From NCBI GenBank assembly GCA_003158415.1, contig PMJA01000182.1:1-9476 (forward strand): DNA of 9,476 bases. Direction: 5' to 3'. The position numbers were made by a program, and so were the translations under genes. Below are positions 7,409 through 9,476 of the stretch, in pieces. This DNA comes from Methylobacter sp. (lineage in GTDB: Bacteria; Pseudomonadota; Gammaproteobacteria; Methylococcales; Methylomonadaceae). The notes under the pieces are model-generated. The model saw nothing but the letters and a program-made list of their open reading frames with translations, made no database searches and was not told the DNA's origin. Numbering within the stretch: the stretch's first letter is position 1; every line of letters starts with the position of its first letter.

Positions 7409-8034
7409 AATGCCTCCTCTGCCTCTGCCTCTGTTTCCCGTTGCTTTTGCTGTTTCTTCTTGGCGAGCTTGGAAGTGACTACGGCGGCCCGCTCGGCATC
7501 GCCCAGGAAAATGCGTATTTTTTGAATATTCTGGATAGCGGTCGGGATCAGGATTTTTTCAAACAGATTCACCCGTTGCGTGATACGCCGCACTGCCGTT
7601 TGTAAAATGTTCCGCCGCTGGTCGGCAATTTCAGCCCGCATCCGCTGCTCCGTAGCATCTTTCAAGCGCTGTACCAGCATATCAACCCACGGCGGCGTAG
7701 CAAGCATCGAATAATCGGCGACTGTGCAGTCGAGACTGTCCAGAAAGGGCAGCTTTACACCAACTACATTCTGCTCGATAACGTTAAAACTGTTCATTTG
7801 CACCAGTCCGCCAAGTCGAAATTCCTCATCGGCAAGCATAGGCAATTCTTCGCCGATTTGGGTTTCCAAAGCGTCCACGGCAGATTGGGCAGCCGTATAT
7901 TCCTCTCGGGCTTTTTGTACTTCTATAGACAACTGCCGACGCTTCAAATCAAGCGACGGTAATAAGCGCCGATACAGTTTTAGCTGTTCCTGCTGCTCAT
8001 GTAATTCGTGTTTGCTAAGTTTGAGTTTAGCCAT
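7405..8034 (-). CDS. atpD: V/A-type ATPase central shaft subunit D
   Basis: A 209-residue protein forming the rotating shaft inside the A3B3 head, functionally like F-ATPase gamma. Long N- and C-terminal helices (about 8-65 and 120-195) form the antiparallel coiled coil around a small central region. Family marks are YRRLLPSLDLKRRQL (21-35) at the start, and RRITQRVNLFEKILIP (149-164) with IQKIRIFLGDAERAAVVTSK (170-189) near the end. The last ten residues (ETEAEAEEAL) are acidic and encoded by a GAGGCA-type hexamer repeat that also supplies the ribosome site for atpI. The start lies 6 nt after the atpB stop with no clear Shine-Dalgarno sequence, so reinitiation from atpB is likely. In the F1-like head D would normally pair with subunit F; no F gene is seen in the window. 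Confidence 0.94.
   Translation of the reverse strand: MAKLKLSKHELHEQQEQLKLYRRLLPSLDLKRRQLSIEVQKAREEYTAAQSAVDALETQIGEELPMLADEEFRLGGLVQMNSFNVIEQNVVGVKLPFLDSLDCTVADYSMLATPPWVDMLVQRLKDATEQRMRAEIADQRRNILQTAVRRITQRVNLFEKILIPTAIQNIQKIRIFLGDAERAAVVTSKLAKKKQQKQRETEAEAEEAL
7413..7420 (-). promoter_or_regulatory. Strong ribosome binding site of atpI inside atpD
   Basis: The minus strand reads AGAGGAGG and lies 4 nt before the atpI ATG (7408-7406). It is part of the last atpD codons (Glu-Glu-Ala) and of the adjoining hexamer repeat. Together with the ATGA stop/start overlap it fixes the atpI start and points to tightly coupled translation of D and I. Confidence 0.85.
7416..7433 (-). repeat. Three tandem CAGAGG hexamers at the 3' end of atpD
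   Basis: Three perfect copies of CCTCTG on the + strand (CAGAGG on the coding strand) encode the Glu/Ala-rich tail of subunit D. Gain or loss of a unit would add or remove two residues without a frameshift and leave the atpI ribosome site largely intact. The unit resembles the CAGAGGC units in the inverted repeat at 1922-2001, which may be coincidence. Confidence 0.8.
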
Positions 8035-8040
8035 GGCGGT

Positions 8041-9438
8041 TTATGCAACCTTATCAATATTGACAACACCCCGTTCTTCGGCTTCGCTCAGGACAGGCCT
8101 TTCGGCTTCGCTCAAGGCAAGTTTTGGATAGTATTTGTCAATCAGGTTCTGCTTCATCAGCAATTCCTTGGGTTCGAAACATTCAGACAGTGTCGACCAG
8201 CAAAGATCCAGCGCCTCAATTACTGGCAGAGACACGTTTATATCCATAAATCGTTCTTTGAACAAAAGACCGAATTTGAGCAACTTGTCGTCGAAAGGTG
8301 AGAGTTCAAAAGCCATCGCCTGTTTTTTTTGCGCTTCTACTGCGCCGGAATAAAAACGGATCATAGTGTTCATGATTTGCCCATGATCCTCACGTGTGGC
8401 TTTGCCGACGACATGCTGTTTTAGCCGGGAGAGCGAACCGAACGGGTCTATGTAGCCGTCATGCAGATAAAACTGTCCCTCCGTGATGTAACCGGTGTTA
8501 TCCGGCACCGGATGGGTTACATCATTGCCCGGCATGGTCGTTACGCTCAGGATAGTCACTGAACCCGCGCCCTTGAAATCACAGGCTTTTTCATAGCGCG
8601 AGGCCAGTTGTGTGTAAAGGTCGCCCATATAGCCGCGCACCGCCGGAATCAGTTCCTGCGCCACGCCCAGTTCTTTCATGGCATCGGCATAAGCGGTCAT
8701 GTCGGTCAACAACACCAGCACTCGTTTCTTGCCCTCAACCGCCATTTTTTCAGCAACGGCCAGGGCCATGTCAGGAATCAACATGCGCTCAACCAGCGGA
8801 TCGGAAGCTTGATTGACGAACATCACGGTACGATGAAAAACACCATGCTCCTCAAAGGCGGTACGAAAATAATAGTAATCATCGAAAATCAAGCCCATGC
8901 CGCCGAACACCACGACATCGGCATTGGCCTGAAAACCGATGCGCGCCAGCAATTCGTTGAAAGGCTCTCCCGCGACGGAAAAGATAGGAATCTTCTGGCT
9001 TTCCACCAGACAATTGAACAGATCGATCATCGGCACTTTGGTTTCGATCATCCGCGACGGCATTACCCGGATAACCGGATTAACCGTGGGCCCGGCCACT
9101 GGAATGCGCGGATCGGTGGTTAGTTCGGGGCCGCCGTCAATGGGCTCGCCGGAACCCCGGAAAATTCTGCCGAGTATGTTATCGGAATAGACGACATCAA
9201 GAGGGTGGCCCAGGAAGTTTACTTTAGCATCGGTAGACAGGCCTTTGCCGCCGACGAACACTTGAAGACTGACAACGTCCCTATCGAGATCCACGACCTT
9301 GGCCAGGGATAGTTCGCCGTCGACATTTTCAACCACGGCAAGATCGCCAAAGGCCACGCCTTTAGCGCTAACGCGTATTATATCGCCGACGATTTCCAGC
9401 AGGCGTGTGTGACGTATCAAGCTTTGAAGAAGGGACAT
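8041..9438 (-). CDS. atpB: V/A-type ATPase non-catalytic subunit B
   Basis: A 465-residue non-catalytic nucleotide-binding subunit that alternates with A in the head. The N-terminal barrel (about 14-80) leads to IPVAGPTVNPVIRVMPSRMI (112-131). Where A has a P-loop, this protein has SVAGEPFNELLARIGFQ (154-170), the degenerate form typical of B. Further marks are MFVNQASDPLVERMLIPDMA (206-225), LVLLTDMTAYADAMKELG (241-258), MPGNDVTHPVPDNTGYITEG (302-321), and DPFGSLSRL (331-339), whose Arg338 is expected to reach the catalytic site of A. Recognisable B sequence ends near KYYPKL (435-440). The last 25 residues include LSEAERPVLSEAEERG (442-457), encoded by a dispersed repeat, and make this protein about 25-30 residues longer than spirochaete or chlamydial B as I remember them. 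The start follows a weak site (GTGAG, about 10 nt upstream). It is first in the visible operon; any promoter would lie beyond 9476. Confidence 0.96.
   Translation of the reverse strand: MSLLQSLIRHTRLLEIVGDIIRVSAKGVAFGDLAVVENVDGELSLAKVVDLDRDVVSLQVFVGGKGLSTDAKVNFLGHPLDVVYSDNILGRIFRGSGEPIDGGPELTTDPRIPVAGPTVNPVIRVMPSRMIETKVPMIDLFNCLVESQKIPIFSVAGEPFNELLARIGFQANADVVVFGGMGLIFDDYYYFRTAFEEHGVFHRTVMFVNQASDPLVERMLIPDMALAVAEKMAVEGKKRVLVLLTDMTAYADAMKELGVAQELIPAVRGYMGDLYTQLASRYEKACDFKGAGSVTILSVTTMPGNDVTHPVPDNTGYITEGQFYLHDGYIDPFGSLSRLKQHVVGKATREDHGQIMNTMIRFYSGAVEAQKKQAMAFELSPFDDKLLKFGLLFKERFMDINVSLPVIEALDLCWSTLSECFEPKELLMKQNLIDKYYPKLALSEAERPVLSEAEERGVVNIDKVA
8077..8120 (-). repeat. Dispersed TTCGGCTTCGCTCAGGACAGG-type repeat forming the atpB 3' end
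   Basis: The 14-mer TTCGGCTTCGCTCA occurs at 8077-8090 and again at 8101-8114, a 24-nt period, with GGACAGGCCT between and AAGGCAA after. The period is a multiple of three, so the atpB frame reads LSEAERPV then LSEAEERG. The other frames give equally familiar strings: ACPERSRRT on the minus strand and GFAQDRPFGFAQGK on the plus strand. From general experience, all three are hallmark translations of a small repeat scattered through many environmental bacterial genomes. It is probably a secondary insertion at the junction of atpB and atpD. Confidence 0.85.
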
Positions 9439-9476
9439 GGATTAACTCACTTTTTTGCAGCGAGTCGCTATTTTTG

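Noticed and set aside
8077..8120. The repeated 14-mers as the start of a CRISPR array.
   Set aside because: Only two copies, a 10-nt gap, and location inside a reading frame; it fits a dispersed repeat instead.
8608..9123. A 171-codon plus-strand reading frame antisense to atpB.
   Set aside because: It lies wholly opposite a strongly conserved gene, has no family likeness and no ribosome site; it is a shadow of the atpB codon pattern.
8041..9438. Subunit B as a defective ATPase because it lacks a P-loop.
   Set aside because: A degenerate P-loop is normal for non-catalytic B; subunit A at 2031-3848 has the intact catalytic set.
9442..9474. A possible tail of an upstream minus-strand gene (KIATRCKKVS then TAA), 3 nt before the atpB ATG.
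   Set aside because: Only 10 codons are visible and a second frame is also open, so it cannot be told from chance; bases beyond 9476 are needed.

Overview
The window is a bacterial chromosome segment of roughly 50% GC with every gene on the minus strand. Read in the direction of transcription (right to left) it holds a complete seven-gene V/A-type ATPase operon, then a PPK2-family polyphosphate kinase, then the first 295 codons of a DUF2252 protein that runs off the left edge. The proteins look bacterial, with the ATPase closest in type to the short form known from spirochaetes and chlamydiae. The single-domain PPK2, the DUF2252 protein and two intergenic-type repeats familiar from environmental Proteobacteria suggest a free-living gammaproteobacterium-like organism. 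That assignment is an inference and weak.

Layout, in transcription order: subunit B (9438-8041), D (8034-7405), I (7408-5624), K (5636-5190), E (5171-4506), a DUF2764 protein (4500-3838) and catalytic subunit A (3848-2031). Genes overlap by 4, 13 and 11 nt (D/I, I/K, DUF2764/A) or are separated by 5-18 nt, so this is one translationally coupled operon. A 163-nt spacer carrying a large imperfect inverted repeat (1922-2001) separates it from ppk2 (1867-974). After a further 86 nt without an obvious terminator comes the DUF2252 gene (887 to beyond base 1). No stretch over 300 nt lacks a gene.

How the parts work together: A and B form the soluble hexamer, D is the central shaft, E is the peripheral stalk, and I with the four-helix K ring forms the membrane ion channel. 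DUF2764 probably replaces the socket subunit C. No C, F or G/H gene is present. PPK2 moves phosphate between polyphosphate and nucleotides, so the neighbourhood joins ion-motive force, ATP and polyphosphate.

Most worth a second look: (1) the order B-D-I-K-E-DUF2764-A is a circular permutation of the spirochaete/chlamydial order E-DUF2764-A-B-D-I-K; (2) a dispersed repeat has become the C-terminal tail of subunit B; (3) the K subunit keeps the ion-binding glutamate but has changed the ligands that make the Enterococcus enzyme sodium-specific; (4) the inverted repeat after atpA pairs better as RNA on the strand opposite to the genes; (5) the DUF2252 protein carries a motif pair resembling the catalytic loop of APH-type kinases.
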